Positions 22,884 through 34,800 of a DNA stretch of 64,000 nt are shown here, piece after piece. Below the pieces are notes generated by a model. The model searched no databases. It was given only the letters and a program-made list of their open reading frames with translations, and had not been told where the DNA came from. The stretch's first letter is position 1, and every line of letters starts with the position of its first letter. The translations under genes and the position numbers were made by a program. The DNA is taken from positions 248,001-312,000 of the forward strand of contig JAEHOE010000073.1 of assembly GCA_016858145.1 (NCBI GenBank), written 5' to 3'. This stretch comes from Edaphochlamys debaryana (lineage: Eukaryota > Chlorophyta > Chlorophyceae > Chlamydomonadales).

Positions 22884-25800
22884 TCAGCAGCCGCGGCGGG
22901 CGCACGTGGGTGGCAGCATCGCACGCGCCTCCGCCAGTGTTGGAAAAGCGCGTGCTGCTTCCTCGACGTTGCAGTCGAACGCACTGTCAAGAACCTGGCG
23001 GAGACCATCCCGCAGCTCCGACAGCTGCGGCTCATCTACGGTGCCTCCGCGGGCCCACTCCGCCACGACCCGCCCCACGGCCCGGGCAAGCCTTGCGGCC
23101 TCCGGGTTAAGCCTTGCGCCCATCATGTTAGAAGCTAGGTCCGTGAAGAGCGTGGGTTGCCAGGCCGCCGCATGCTGTGCCCCCGAAGACAATGGACTGC
23201 GGTGCCGGTTGCGGGATGCTGAGCTGGCGGCGGCGCCCGCAAGAGCCGCGTGCCGCACGGCCTCGGGCGCCGCCACGGCCACCGCCGCACAGGCCGTAGC
23301 CAGGCGCACCATGCAAAGGTCCACTTGGGCGTGTCTGCCGCCGCCCACGTCAGGCCTCCACTTCGGCGCAAGCCGCAGCGCCGCCGCCAGTAGCGGCACC
23401 ACCGACAGTTCCTCTATCATAAATCGCCGCCAGTCGACGCCGCCACTGCTGCCTCCGCCATCCGCTCCGCCGCTGCTGCCGCCGCCGCCCGCTCCACCGC
23501 TGCTGCCGCCGCCGCCCGCTCCACCGCTGCTGCCACCGCCGCCCGCTGCGCTACCGGCCTGCGCTACTGGCTGCTGCCCCGGCCTCCGCAGCCGGGCTGC
23601 CGCCACTTGGCGCCCCATCCGATTCCGGCAGGAAGGGCAGCAGCTCCACCCACGCCAGCACGCCCTCGATGGTTAACGACATGACCGCGGCTGGCGGTAC
23701 AATATGACCGTCGGCCGACACCTCTGCCCAGGGATCGCTGTCGGCTGCGAGGTACCCTCGGCTCAGGCGGGCCTGCTCCGGCAGCCACAGGACCGCCGAG
23801 GCAGCGAGCGCCGTCGTCAGGCGCTCAAGCGCCGGGTGAGGGGCGGGTGAGGGGGCACCGGTGGCGGCTGCGGAGATCATCGGGAGCCAGGCAGCGAAGA
23901 GGACTGTGTCCAGGCGTTTGTACAGCAGGCTCAGCGATGTTGCAAGGCCGACGCCCAGAACGAAGTCCCAGACACCATCGCTGCGCTGAAGGGCGGGTAG
24001 GTTACAAGGCGGTGGCGAGACCCGGCAGCGCCGCAGCGACTCGGCGATAGATACCAGGAAGCCGGCCGTCTCCGCAGGCTGGCCGTAGGCTAACAGGCGC
24101 CCGAGCACCGAGCTCTCCGGCCCACAGTATGTGATCACTTTGATCAGCAGGCCCGCATCTCGTTGGCCCTCCAGTGCGCGGCGCGCCAGGTTCGCCAGCG
24201 CCGGCACCAGGCCCGCTGTGAGTGCTGCCGCCACGGTGGGGGACGCACCAGCGGGCAGAGAGCCTGCAGGACAACACGCCGAGGAGCAAGGAAGGCTGTC
24301 AACACGACGCTTGCGATAGTCCATGCGGCTAGGCAAGGGCCCTTCGCGTGACTGCCCCAAGCGTAGCCGCCCCTCTGCCCTGGCCCTGGCCCTCATACGC
24401 CAGCGCGCGGCACCATTCCGCCGCACTTACTGTTCCCGGGCTTACGCAAGCAGCCCCTAACAAACGACTCCTGCCGTGCCCAGCTCACCGTCCGGTGAAA
24501 CCAGCTCGCCCTGCGCCAGGGGCTCTGCAATGAGCCCCGCAAGCGCATCCCGATCCGCGCCCTCCAGCCACGGCGTCAGGTGCTCGACGGCCCCCACCGC
24601 CAGCCGCCAGCGCTCCACCAGGGCGGTCTCCGCCCAGCCGCTGCCCGCGGGCGGCGGTAAGAGCACGTCCACGTTGCGCATGCACGCCCAGAGCTGCGGA
24701 ACTTGCTCCATGGCCCATGGGGGGCCGAGCAGGAAGTCGAACTCGCCAGCTGCAGCAGTGGGATCCGCCTGGCACCAGGCCCGAAAGGACGCCAGGGCCA
24801 GGCGGCCCACGCGGAGCAGGAGCGACACGGCTGCCCGCGGACCCATGAACGGCAGCAGCGGAACGGGCCGGGGGCCAGGTCCAAGGGAGACAATCAAGAC
24901 GTCGAAGATTTCGCCGCTGAGCCAGGCCGGCTCGCCCTCCTGCTCCATGACCCGCACGTCCTGAGCCCCGCTGCTGCTTGTCGCCTGTGCGTTGCCGCGC
25001 ACCGGCAAACCGTCCAGCAGCGAACGTGGAAGGCCGTGGGAAGGACCACCATCCGCGATGCACAGAGCTGCCAGCCCAGCGCTGAGCACCAGGTGCCGGA
25101 AGCACGGCCCCGACATGGCCCCGCGCAGCGTTGCGGCGGCGTCCGGCAGCACTGCCTGGCACAGCTGCACCACACAGGAGATGTTGCAGAGGACGGCTTC
25201 GAAACACAGAGGGGCCGCAACATCCAGGGGCAGCTGCAGGTCCTCAGCGTCTGCATTCATAGCGGCGGAAGCCGCGAGCCCAGCTGTGACCAGGGCCCTG
25301 GCCAGGTGCTCGAACACGCCGCTGGCCCCCAGGTGCGAGGCGAACTCGCTGACGAGCACCCGCTTCGCCACCTCCAGCCGCCGCCACTCGCGCTGTGGGG
25401 CCAGGTCTGCCGGCGGCGGTGGGGCCAGGGAAGCTTGCGTTGCCGTGCGCGCAAGCGTTGCGAAATTGCTGATGAGGGCTGGGACCATGCCAAGGGCCTT
25501 GACGCACCCCCACACACAGGCCTCCTGCGGAGCCGCCTCCGCTGCGACCGGGGCTTCCAGCGCCGCGGCAACTCCCTGGAGGTAGGCCGTGGCCGCAGCG
25601 CAGAAGCGGCTGAGGCGCTGCAGCGTGTGGGTGCGAAGAAGGGCCCGCGCGAACGCCACGGCGGAGGCCGCGGCAGCCACGGAATGGCGCATGGAGGCGT
25701 CAAGGGCGTGCGCGGTGTTGGTCACGACGGCTAGAGCCTCCATGGCCAGCTGCCGTTGCACCTCCGTCAGCTCGGAGAGACGGCAGAGCCAGGTAGTTCC

Positions 25801-26052
25801 GACGACCATGCACGTCACGAGCCGTGCCGCGAAGCTGCCGTCTGCGGCCAGCGCCCTCGCCCTGCTGCCGGCATTGGGACCGATAAGGAGCGCGTGGACC
25901 GTCTGCAGTGCCTCAGCCAGTTGCCCGAGCTCCATATCATTCCGCGGCTGGGCTGTTCCCCCGGCAGTTCGAGCTGTGAGGCGAGGCGCGAGGCTCTTGA
26001 CGATGCCCACCGCAGGACGCAGCGGTGCTGGTATCGTGGCCATGGCCGCCAT
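22884..26052 (-). CDS. Helix-rich protein of unknown function with a frame break
   Basis: Exon 1 runs 26052-24489 (521 codons plus one base) and joins in phase to an exon starting at 24263 (GSLPAGASPTVAAALTAG). Translation then reads through to about 23560, hits a stop at 23551, and continues in another frame to TGA at 22884. The protein is Ala/Leu-rich and apparently almost all helical (ALISNFATLARTATQASLA, ALERLTTALAASAVLWL), as in armadillo- or HEAT-like solenoids, but no repeat consensus is clear. A GGGGSSGGA repeat lies at 23445-23560 next to the frame break, followed by a conserved-looking C-terminal domain (MIEELSVVPLLAAALRLAPK). A 61-nt intron with donor in GTGGCGGCAG and acceptor GTAGCGCAG would restore the frame; a true frameshift or an assembly slip in the repeat is equally possible. 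It stands head to head with the GT49 gene. Function unknown. Confidence 0.68.
23445..23560 (-). repeat. In-frame GGGGSSGGA-coding tandem repeat
   Basis: About four imperfect 27-30 nt units coding GGGGSSGGA (or GGADGGGSSGG) on the minus strand, within the coding region of the unknown gene and immediately downstream of its frame break. Confidence 0.8.
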
Positions 26053-26571
26053 ATGCTGTACTGGTTGGAGCGTCAGCGCGCCGAGTATGGCCTGCAGGCG
26101 GTGGCCGCTATGTGTTCAGCATTTTGGCGCGAAGGCGCAAAGCGCGGACAGCGGTCTTCGAGATGGGATGAAGTAATATGTAATTGTTTACGTATGGCTA
26201 TGTGCGTATGTTTGGCTTCTGCAGCTGTCTGTGCAGCCCGGGGGCGCTCAGCTCCCCTCCACGCTCACGCCTTAACCCTCTTGACAGGTGCTTATCCCTG
26301 CCAAAGAGGATGGCTCCTGCCCCTGGAAGAGGCGGCAAGGATGGAGAGGGGAGGTCGGACAGACCCTAACGGACATGCGGTCGGGGAAGTCACCCCCTCC
26401 CAGTGCACCCGGTGTCCCCCCTGCCTTGTCGTGCTGCCCTCACTTTGATTCTTACATGCCCCGTCTCTCATTAGATAGCAACATCAGATTACGTAGCCCG
26501 TTGCAGTCACGCCTCATAGCTTGCGGGGCAAAGTACGCGATTCCGCCGAACAGCAATTCTTCGGCACCTGG
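26053..26571. promoter_or_regulatory. Divergent intergenic promoter region
   Basis: A 519-bp gap separates the start codon of the minus-strand solenoid-like gene (26052) from the chosen start of the plus-strand GT49 gene (26572). Any upstream non-coding exon of GT49 would lie here. No specific promoter element was identified. Confidence 0.5.
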
Positions 26572-29500
26572 ATGTATGTCCCGATAGCGCTAGCCGCTTT
26601 ACTCACACTCCTTGAGTCGCTCGCAGTCTACGCGGAGCCCGGACACATCCTGCTGGTGCAGAAGTGCTTCAACGCGGCATTCCCCGCTTCGCAGCCGTCT
26701 ACCTTCACCGGCTTCCTGTCCAATGAGCCTGTCAGGTGCGCATGGAGGCTGCCGCCAAGTTAAGTCCCCAAGTCCCTTGGGTGCCCCCGCGACCGACCAC
26801 CAACCCACAACCCCCACCATCCATGCCCTCCCCCACAGCCTGAACATCTCGCACGTTTGGTTCTCTAGCCATGACTGCAACTCCCACGCAGCAACAATAT
26901 TTACGACGGCCACCGTTGACCGCCTGGAGCACCTGGAGGCCATGTGCCGTCGGGTGCCGGGCGGCAACGTCGTCGGCGCCATCTACGTCCCTCTCGTCCA
27001 GAGGCATTTGAGGCCCCTGACGCCAGAGAATGAGGCCATTCTGGAGTCCGCACGGTCACAAATAGAGGTGCGTTACACACTGGCTGGCTGGGATGGTACA
27101 CTGAGGGCCCACGTAGGGCCTTCTCGTCTGCTTGGTGAGCGTCCTTCCCCTTACGTCTGAGGGGCCGGGCCGCTTGGAGTTCCCACAGCTTTGTGCAACC
27201 CGATCAGGACCCTATTCGCTCCCCATCCCGTTGTCAAACGCTTGGACTTTCTCGCTCCAGCCGCCCCCTCTCGCTCGCCCCCACGCCCACCGGCACCCCA
27301 CCCACCCTCCAGGCCATGCACGCCCGTGCGGAGTCCTTTTTCTCCCCCTCCACCCCCACCACCCCCACCACCCCCACCAACTCCTCCTCCGCCGCCGCCG
27401 CCTCCCCCCCCGGCGGCTGCTGCCTGCGGCTGCTGCTGCTGGTCGAGGTGGTCGCCGACCCCGCCCTGTCGGGCCTGGTGCCCATCAACGCCCTCCGCAA
27501 CGCGGCGCTGCTGGCCGTCACCTCCCCGCTGGCCGCCATGGTGGACGTGGACCTGGCGCCGAGCGGGGGGCTGGCAGCGCTGCTACGAGACGAGGAGCGG
27601 TGAGGAAAGGGGATGAGGGTTAAGGGAGGGGGCTTGTGGGGGCTGGGGTGATCTGGCGCCCAGCGGGGGGCTGGCGGCGCTCTTCAGAGATGAGGAGCGG
27701 TGAGGAAAGGGATGAGGGTTGAGGGAGGGGGCTTGTGGGGGCTGGGGTGATCTGGCGCCCAGCGGGGGGCTGGCGGCGCTGTTACAAGACGAGGAGCGGC
27801 AAGAGGGTTGGGGGGAGGGGTGGAGAGGGAAGGAGTGGGTGTGAGGGGCCCCAAAGGGGTTGGGGAGGTGGAAGGGGAGCGCAAGGTCTTGCGGGGCGGG
27901 GAAAGGGTCAGGGAGGTAGACTCGGACCTGGCGCCAAGTCGGGGGCTGGCGGTGCTACTGGGGCACGAGGAGCGGTGAGGGGCTGGAAAGGAGGAGGCTT
28001 GGGAGGAGCCCGCAGGGCAGGGAGGGGCCAGGAAGGCAGGGAACGGATTGGCAGCTCCGCAGTCAATGGAGGGAGTGGAGTGGCCTATTGCCCGGCCCTC
28101 GGCTGGCGACGCCGGCTCAAACTTTACAGTCGCCTCACCCCTTCCCACCCGTTCCCCTCTCCGCTGCCCTCCCCCTCTCCCGCAGGGTGCGGCAGCTCCA
28201 GGCGGGGGCGCACGGCAGTCTGTGGGTGCTGCCCGCCTGGGAGGTCAGCCCCCGCTTCAACGAGAGCGACGCGCGGAGGCTGGTGGAGGTGGTGACACAC
28301 GGTGAGGGGGGAGGGGGGGGGGGAAGGGAGGTGGTGACACACGGTGGGGGGGGAGGCGGGGGAAGGGGAGGTGGTGGCACACGGTGAGGAGGGGGAGGAC
28401 TGGGAACGGTGCATCGGTTCACCGCTACATAAGCGGCCTCGGAGCAGCGTGGCACTGCACGCGCCGGCCTCACGACAGCTGGGGCCCGGGGCGTGAGAGC
28501 GTGCGTGCGGCGGAGGGGCTGGCCCCCGCACACCGGTCCCCAGTCCCCCCAACCCCTCCCCAACCACCAACCACCAACCACCAACCCCCGCAGGCTCCAA
28601 GGAGGTGCTGGCCCAGATGTGGTCCTCCCACCACGTGCGCATATTTTCAGAGGACATCTACCTGAAGGGCCACAACGCAACCAACTACAAGCGGTGAGCT
28701 ACAAGTGGTGTGGTACAGCCAAACAGCTAACGTACCGCAATGATCAGCCAGGCATCGTGACGGCCTCAGTCCTGGGGGCTAGTAATGGTGGAGTAGTAAA
28801 GGCAGAAGAGCGCCTCCTTCAACTCCTCACGCTCTTCACCCCGCCCCACCCCACCCCACAACCCGCCAGGTGGCTCACGGCCTCCCAGCCCTACAATGTG
28901 GATCACGAGCGGGGCTACGAGCCCTGGGGCCTTGTGTCCAGGTGGGGAGGCGGGGGCAGGGAGCGGAGCGGGACGGAGCGGGGTGGGGAGGAGGGCACAC
29001 CGCTGATCTGGGCCGGGGCCCCGCCGCCAGTCTCGGGTGGAACAGGGCCTTGGGGCGATGAGGAGATGCCTGGTATCAGGGGCCCGGCCCCTGCCGCCCA
29101 GGGCTGATGCGTGGATTCAGTATTCGGGTTTCTGGACCGGGGGGCTGCAACGCGCACGGTGAGAGGGGCAAACGCCGAGCGCACCACCGTCACGTTGCAA
29201 TACATCAGCTTTTCGATGAGCACTTCGGCAAACACTCCGAGGTGCAGGGCGTGCAACGTGAGCATCTTCGGCAATGCACACGGCGCTTGGCAACAGGAAC
29301 CCAACGTTATTCGCATACCCGCTGCCCACTTCTAAAAAGGGGAAGCTGTTCTATCAGTTTAGGGTCCTTCGCACTCGTGGTCACCCCGAGCGCAACCGGG
29401 CCTCATCGCCGCGCGGGGGTACGCTCGCTCACGCTTCCTTATGCGTCGGCCCAGGCCCTCAAGAGGACCCCAAGCCGCGTTGCCACACACAACTGGCCTG

Positions 29501-30585
29501 CCTACTCGCTGGCGGCCACCGCGGCGCATAGTTTAGATCGTCCAACTGTCAACCGCCAACCGCCGCAGGCAGCGGCACGTGCAACACCCGTACGACATCC
29601 GGTTCCGGGGCTGCTTCCGGGACAAGGTGGGGCAGGGGGCGGTGCAGGGAGCTGCAGGGCCCTGGGTCCTGGTCCTGGTGGGCGCATGGCGTTTGCGAGT
29701 GGACGGGGTTGATCTGCCATTTCATGCAGTTGCGATCGTCAAAGGCAGCTCGCCGCATGCGCGAATGGATCAAGCATCTGCACGCTCTGGGCTACTGCTC
29801 CTGCCAGTCTGCTCCTCCTGCCGCCCGGCCGCTGAGCGCCGCTCACCTCTCGTTTCGGGCCCTCCACCCCCATCAGGTGACGCACGTGGCCTCCCTGGCC
29901 GCGGCCCACGTGAGCTTTGCCGTACTGACGGACGCCTGGCTCGTCCATCAGCCGCACGCCTTCTCGGCGGCGGCGGCGGTTGCCTTCAACCGCAGCGACG
30001 CGGCGGCGGCGGCGGCGGCGGCAGGCGGTGACCCTGCGCGGCGCCGGGCCATGGAGGCACTGCGCAAGGTGAGGGGATTCCGGACAGGGCCGGACCGGCC
30101 TTGACCGGACCCGACTGGACCAGACCGGACCGGACAGGAGTTAGCTGCCCCGAGGGCCCTCACTGGAAGCGCGCCTTGTGGGCCCTCTTCCTCACCGCTC
30201 CCCGTCCTGCCACCCTCCCTCCCGCGTGCCTCAGTGCATCTCCCTCCCCCCGCCTCCCCCCCCAGCCTATCAGCTACCGGGGTGTGCGCACCACAAAGTT
30301 CGAGCTACACAAGGCACACTCCATGCTCACCAGGTGTGTGTGCACCCGCCCTGCCCCACCCCGCCGCGCCCCTCCTCCGCCCCACCACGCTGCGCCCCGC
30401 CTCGCCCCCCCTACCCCCCACACCACCCCGCTCCGTCCCGCCCCCCCCCCACCCGCCCTCCCCCCCCCAGTGACGAGGCCTACGCCCTCATGGCCCGGGG
30501 CGCCTACGACCCCCCCACCGGGCCCCAGTTCCGGAACTGCCGCGACGCGCTGCCCTGGGTGCGGGAGCGGCAGCCGGCGGCGTGA
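26572..30585 (+). CDS. LARGE-like (GT49) Golgi glycosyltransferase
   Basis: Ten exons close perfectly at 466 residues: 26572-26735, 26839-27067, 27313-27599, 28186-28301, 28594-28693, 28870-28941, 29569-29626, 29877-30068, 30266-30333 and 30471-30585. The start gives a hydrophobic N-terminal signal anchor (YVPIALAALLTLLESLAVYA), as in type II Golgi enzymes. Family motifs of the glycosyltransferase-for-dystroglycan domain follow in order: LNISHVWFSSHD; a variable Ser/Thr/Pro insert; VPINALRNAAL; the metal-binding D-V-D of MVDVDLAPSGGL; LWVLPAWEV; then YEPWGLVSR, the YDIRFRGCFRDK block, VTHVASLAAAHVSF and LTDAWLVHQPH. LARGE-type enzymes add xylose/glucuronate or related sugars to glycoproteins. 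Algae lack dystroglycan, so the acceptor here is unknown and cell-wall or secretory glycoproteins are an inference. A more 5' exon cannot be excluded. Confidence 0.9.
27551..27980 (+). repeat. Tandem copies of an exon end plus splice donor, inside a GT49 intron
   Basis: The last ~50 nt of GT49 exon 3 with its donor (27551-27605) recur in the following intron at 27652-27705, 27751-27799 and 27927-27980. Spacings are about 100, 100 and 175 bp. Each copy keeps GGGGGCTGGC and GAGGAGCGG; the second and fourth also keep the GGTGAGG donor. Confidence 0.85.
29107..29525 (+). repeat. Dispersed repeat, copy 1 (in GT49 intron 6)
   Basis: About 400 bp nearly matching 31311-31700, including the GAGAGGGGCAAACGCCGAGC block, the CACACGGCGCTTGGCAACAG block, TTCTAAAAAGGGGAAGCTG and CAACTGGCCTGCCTACTCGC. 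It lies in the intron between exons 28870-28941 and 29569-29626. No terminal inverted repeat or coding capacity is evident. Confidence 0.85.
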
Positions 30586-31820
30586 GGTGAGGGCCCCCCA
30601 CCGCCTGACCAGGCCCTGGGTTCAAGCGTCAGCAGCCCGGCGGCGTGAGACCGCGCGGGGAGCTTGGGCGCTGCTGCAGCTGCTGGCTCAGCCCTCAGAC
30701 AAGTAGGGTGTCTCCTTGAAGCTGGAAAAAAGGGCTTCGGCGGGAGCCAAGACAGTGCCAGGCGCGGTGGGAGGAGCCTGCCATGGGCGGCAGCCCACAC
30801 AGTGCTAGGCGAGAGAGGCCGTGTGAGCCATGGTCTGAGGGCGGCAGAGAGATACAGGCGCTCGGACGGGCAGGCTGGGTGGCAGGGAGACGGCAGGGGT
30901 TCGACGACGGGCAGAGAGCACGACTAGACAGTAGGCACCGTATGAGCAAGGGGTATGACATCAGGCATAGGGGTGAAGGTGGGAAAGCGGGGAACCGAAA
31001 CCGGGGATGTGAGCAGAGCGACCAGTGATGGGCGGTGAGAGGTTACATACAGGGTGGCCGCGTGCCGGGCCGCGGGAGGTGACGTGCCTCTTGGGCGCAA
31101 TCAAGTGCTGAGCGCGCTCATGACGACAACCGGACCAGGAGGGCGAGCGGGGCTTGCGAGGGATAGACTGTGAGCAGGCTTGGGGTAGGGAAGGATAGGT
31201 GCAGTGAGGAGTCCCTGTGGTGCTTGGCTGCTTGCGGCGCAGGCTGCAGCGGGAGCGGCTCTCGTGTGAGAGGCGGGGCGCCAGGGCCTTCTGGAACGGG
31301 GCGTGAGTCGGCGTGAGGGGCTGCAACGCGCACGGCGAGAGGGGCAAACGCCGAGCGCACCACCGTCACCTTGGAATACAGCAGCTTTGTCACACGAGTA
31401 CTTCGGTCTACGTTGAGGTGCAGCGCGTGCAACGCGAGCATCTTCGGCAATGCACACGGCGCTTGGCAACAGGAACGCAACGTTATTCGCATACCCGCTG
31501 CCCACTTCTAAAAAGGGGAAGCTGCTCTATCAGTTTAGGGTCCTTCGCACTCGGGGTCATGGGCAGTCGGCACGAGCCTCATCACTGGGCGGGGGGTACG
31601 CTCGCTTAGACCCTTATGCTCGGCCCAGGCCCTCAAGAGGACCCCAAGCCGCGCTGCAACACACAACTGGCCTGCCTACTCGCTGGAGGCCACCGCAAAG
31701 CAGTAACTCAGAGCGCCGAGAAAGCCGAGGGTTAACGATACCGTTTACGTGTTGAACCGACAACTCTAGAGCTTCCTTTTAAGGCCTGTCCAGACGCGAG
31801 CGCTATCGACGCGCTCTTCA
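30586..31820. other. Intergenic region between GT49 and ABC transporter genes
   Basis: This region carries the 3' region of GT49, the second copy of the dispersed repeat (31311-31700) and the promoter or 5' UTR of the ABC transporter. No other coding segment was recognised. Confidence 0.6.
31311..31700 (+). repeat. Dispersed repeat, copy 2 (intergenic)
   Basis: This is the partner of 29107-29525, in the same orientation 2.2 kb away. Identity is high, with scattered substitutions and small indels (for example at 31555-31600). It ends about 120 bp before the ABC transporter start codon. Confidence 0.85.
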
Positions 31821-34800
31821 ATGCCGTCGCCCGATGGCTCGCGCCATAGCGGCGGGGGCGGGGCTGGCGTGCGCGACGCATTGCCTGCGGTCGCGCAGCA
31901 CGGGGGGGCAGCGGAGGAGCCAAAGACCGGTATGCGCAAGACGCCTTCACTAGCAGACCTCAAGCACGCGGCGTCGCAGGGCAACCTCAAGAAGGTGGCC
32001 TCCGCTGCCGATGTTAAGCGGCTGGTCGCCGAAGCCGTGGACGCGGTCACCGACGGCGAGCGCGACAACCTCAAGCTGCTGAGGAAGCTCACGCAGCGAC
32101 TCGAGAGGTATAGTAATGTGCTTCACTGGCCTGCATTCCTGACGGGAATTGCCCCCAGCCCGCCCTGCAGCTCCCCCTAGAAGTGTATGTCCCTCACGCA
32201 ACGCCCTCTCCTCCGCTTCGCAGAGTCGGAATCACGTTCCCAGGCGTGGAGGTGCGATGGCAAAATCTTCAGGTCGAAGTGGTCGCCCCGGCGCCGCGCG
32301 GCAAGGTGCGTGCGACGTGGCCGCGCTAGGCGCGCCACGCACCTGCCGTCGTCGTCATGCTCGCCCGCTCACCACAGCTACGGCCTTCCTTGCCCGCGCC
32401 AGGCCCCCGTCTCATTCCGCCCGCCAAATGCTCACCCTGCCCCGCCATTCCACGCCTCCTCCCCTTCCACCCCCTCCACCCCTCCACACTCTGGATCCCC
32501 CCACCCATTCCACCCCCTACCCACCCCACCCCGCCCCTCCTACCCCAACCCCCAGCCCCCAACCCCCCTCCCTCCCGCCCTCCCACGGCCCCCAGGCGCT
32601 ATGTGCGCCGCCCCCCCAGCGGCGCGTCATCCTGGACGCCGGCAGCGGTGTGCTGCGCCCCGGCCGCATGACCCTCCTCCTGGGCCCCCCGGGCGCCGGC
32701 CGCACCACCCTGCTCAAGGCCCTGGTCGGACAGCTGGGCAAACCCGCCCGCTGCGGGTCTGGATCTGGATCTGGATCTGGATCTGGCGGATCCAATGGGG
32801 GTGGCGTGGAGGGCTCGAGCAAGGCCGGAGGAGAGGCCACGCGCGGCCCGCTGCTGGCCGAGGGCGCTGGCGGGCTCAAGGTGTACGGCGGCGTGTCGTA
32901 CAACGGCCTGCCGATCAACGGCGGCGGCTTCGAAGTGGCGCGTACGGCAACCTTCGTGGCGCAGACCGAGAATCACCTGGTAGGCCCAGGGGGGCCCACG
33001 CGGGACGGAGGGGGTGGGCGAGCGGGGATCAAAGTCAGCCGAGCTTTGTTTCTGTACGGCTTCCCCTCCTGCTCCGGCCCTTGCACTCTGACCACCTTCC
33101 CTCCCCCTCCTGCCCCTTCCGCCCCCGCAGCCCGAGCTGACCGTGCGGGAGACCCTCACCTTCGCCGCCCGCTGCCAGGGGCCGGGCATCGCCGGGCGTG
33201 AGTCCAGCCGCCGGGCTGCTTCCTAGTGCTGCTGTGTGTTTGGGGAGCTGCTGGGCTCGACCCCCGGCTCGAACCCCGGGGCTGCCGCGCGCTGCTGGGC
33301 TTGTTGTCATCCCCGGCGTGCCCTTCCTCCACCCACCCACCCACCCCCACCCTCGTTTCCCACTCGAACAAATACCACCCCCACCCTCCCCTCCCCCACA
33401 CCCCCAGGGCTGCACCAGCTGGTCTCGGAGCGCGAGGCGGCCGCGGGGCTGTCCCCCGACGATGAGGACCTGGAGCTGCTGCTGGCGCTCAACCGGGGGC
33501 CGGCGGGGGCGGACATGGTGGCGGAGGTGGGGGGGGGAGGGGGTGGGGGAAGGGGTGGGGGGGTGATCAAGGAGAAGGGGGCAGTTGCATGCGGGCCTGG
33601 TGACTGCGGGGTAGGGAGTTGGCGTGCAGTGGGCACTGGGGCGTGTTTTACGCTCCTCACGCGGTGCCGCTGACCTGTCCTGCCGTACCCGTACCCGCAG
33701 TCGTACGCCCGCATGCTGGGCATCGACCACGTGATGGACACCGTCGTGGTGAGTCACGCATGCCGTACGTACGGCCGCGCTCCTGGGCCTTGCAAATCTG
33801 CGGGGGCTTGCGCGGCACCGCTGCTGTCTGCCCCCCCTATCCCATCATCTTCCCCTGCCTGCTCACCCTCTCCGGCCTCGTCCTCCCCCCCCACCCCCGG
33901 TCCCCCCCCAGGGCAATGAGCTCCTCAAGGGCATCAGCGGGGGGCAGAAGCGCCGAGTGACCGTGGGTGCGTGCCGCCGTGCTCGGGGGGCGGGGGGACG
34001 GGTGGCAAGGCCAGGGCCGGCAGGGCGTTGGACAGGGCGTCGGGCAGGGCTGAATGTGTGCTGTGTACGCTGGTGGCGACCACTCCTGAGCACCCCTACC
34101 TGTCCTGCCTCCTACCTCCTACCCCACCCCCCGCCCCAGGCGAGATGGCTGTGGGCATGGCGCAAGTTATGATGCTGGTGGGGTGGGAGAGTGGGGGGGG
34201 GGGGACGCCAGCGCCGGTCTGGGTACGCGAGTATGCATCCCTGGGACTGGGGCCTGAGCCCGCTGGCTGGGACTAAGCCCTTGGTTTGCCGTGCCATCTG
34301 CCGTACGCAGGACGAGATCACCAACGGCCTGGACGCCTCCTCGGCGCTCACCATCGCCAAGGCCCTGCGCAACCTGTGCCAGCACGCCAACGTGAGGGGG
34401 GGGGGGCTGACAGGAGGGGGGGCAGGAGAGGGAGAGAAAGAGGAAAAGCAGTCAAGCCAGGAAGAAGCCAGGCCCGCCTGTGATGGACTCAGTACTCCAC
34501 CCGCCCCGATCTTGCCCCCAAGCCTTACTGACCTCCCCCCCTCTTCCCCCTCCCTCCCAGCTGACCCTGGTTGCCACGCTGCTGCAGCCCTCCCCCGAGC
34601 TGGTGGAGGTGTTCGACGACATCCTGCTGGTGGCACAGGTGGGGGGGGGGGGAGGGGGCCAAAGGGGTTCGTGTCAGGCCGCAAGGAGGCATGGGGTCAA
34701 GGAGGGAAGGCTCCTCGCTCCTGATACACCCGCCAACCATCTCAACCACCACCCCTCAGGGCCGCGTGCTGTACCACGGCCCCCGCGAGGCGCTGCTGCC

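Noticed and set aside
23445..23560. Regularly spaced short repeats considered as a CRISPR array
   Set aside because: The units are contiguous, in-frame GGGGSSGGA codons with no unique spacers, in a eukaryotic gene.
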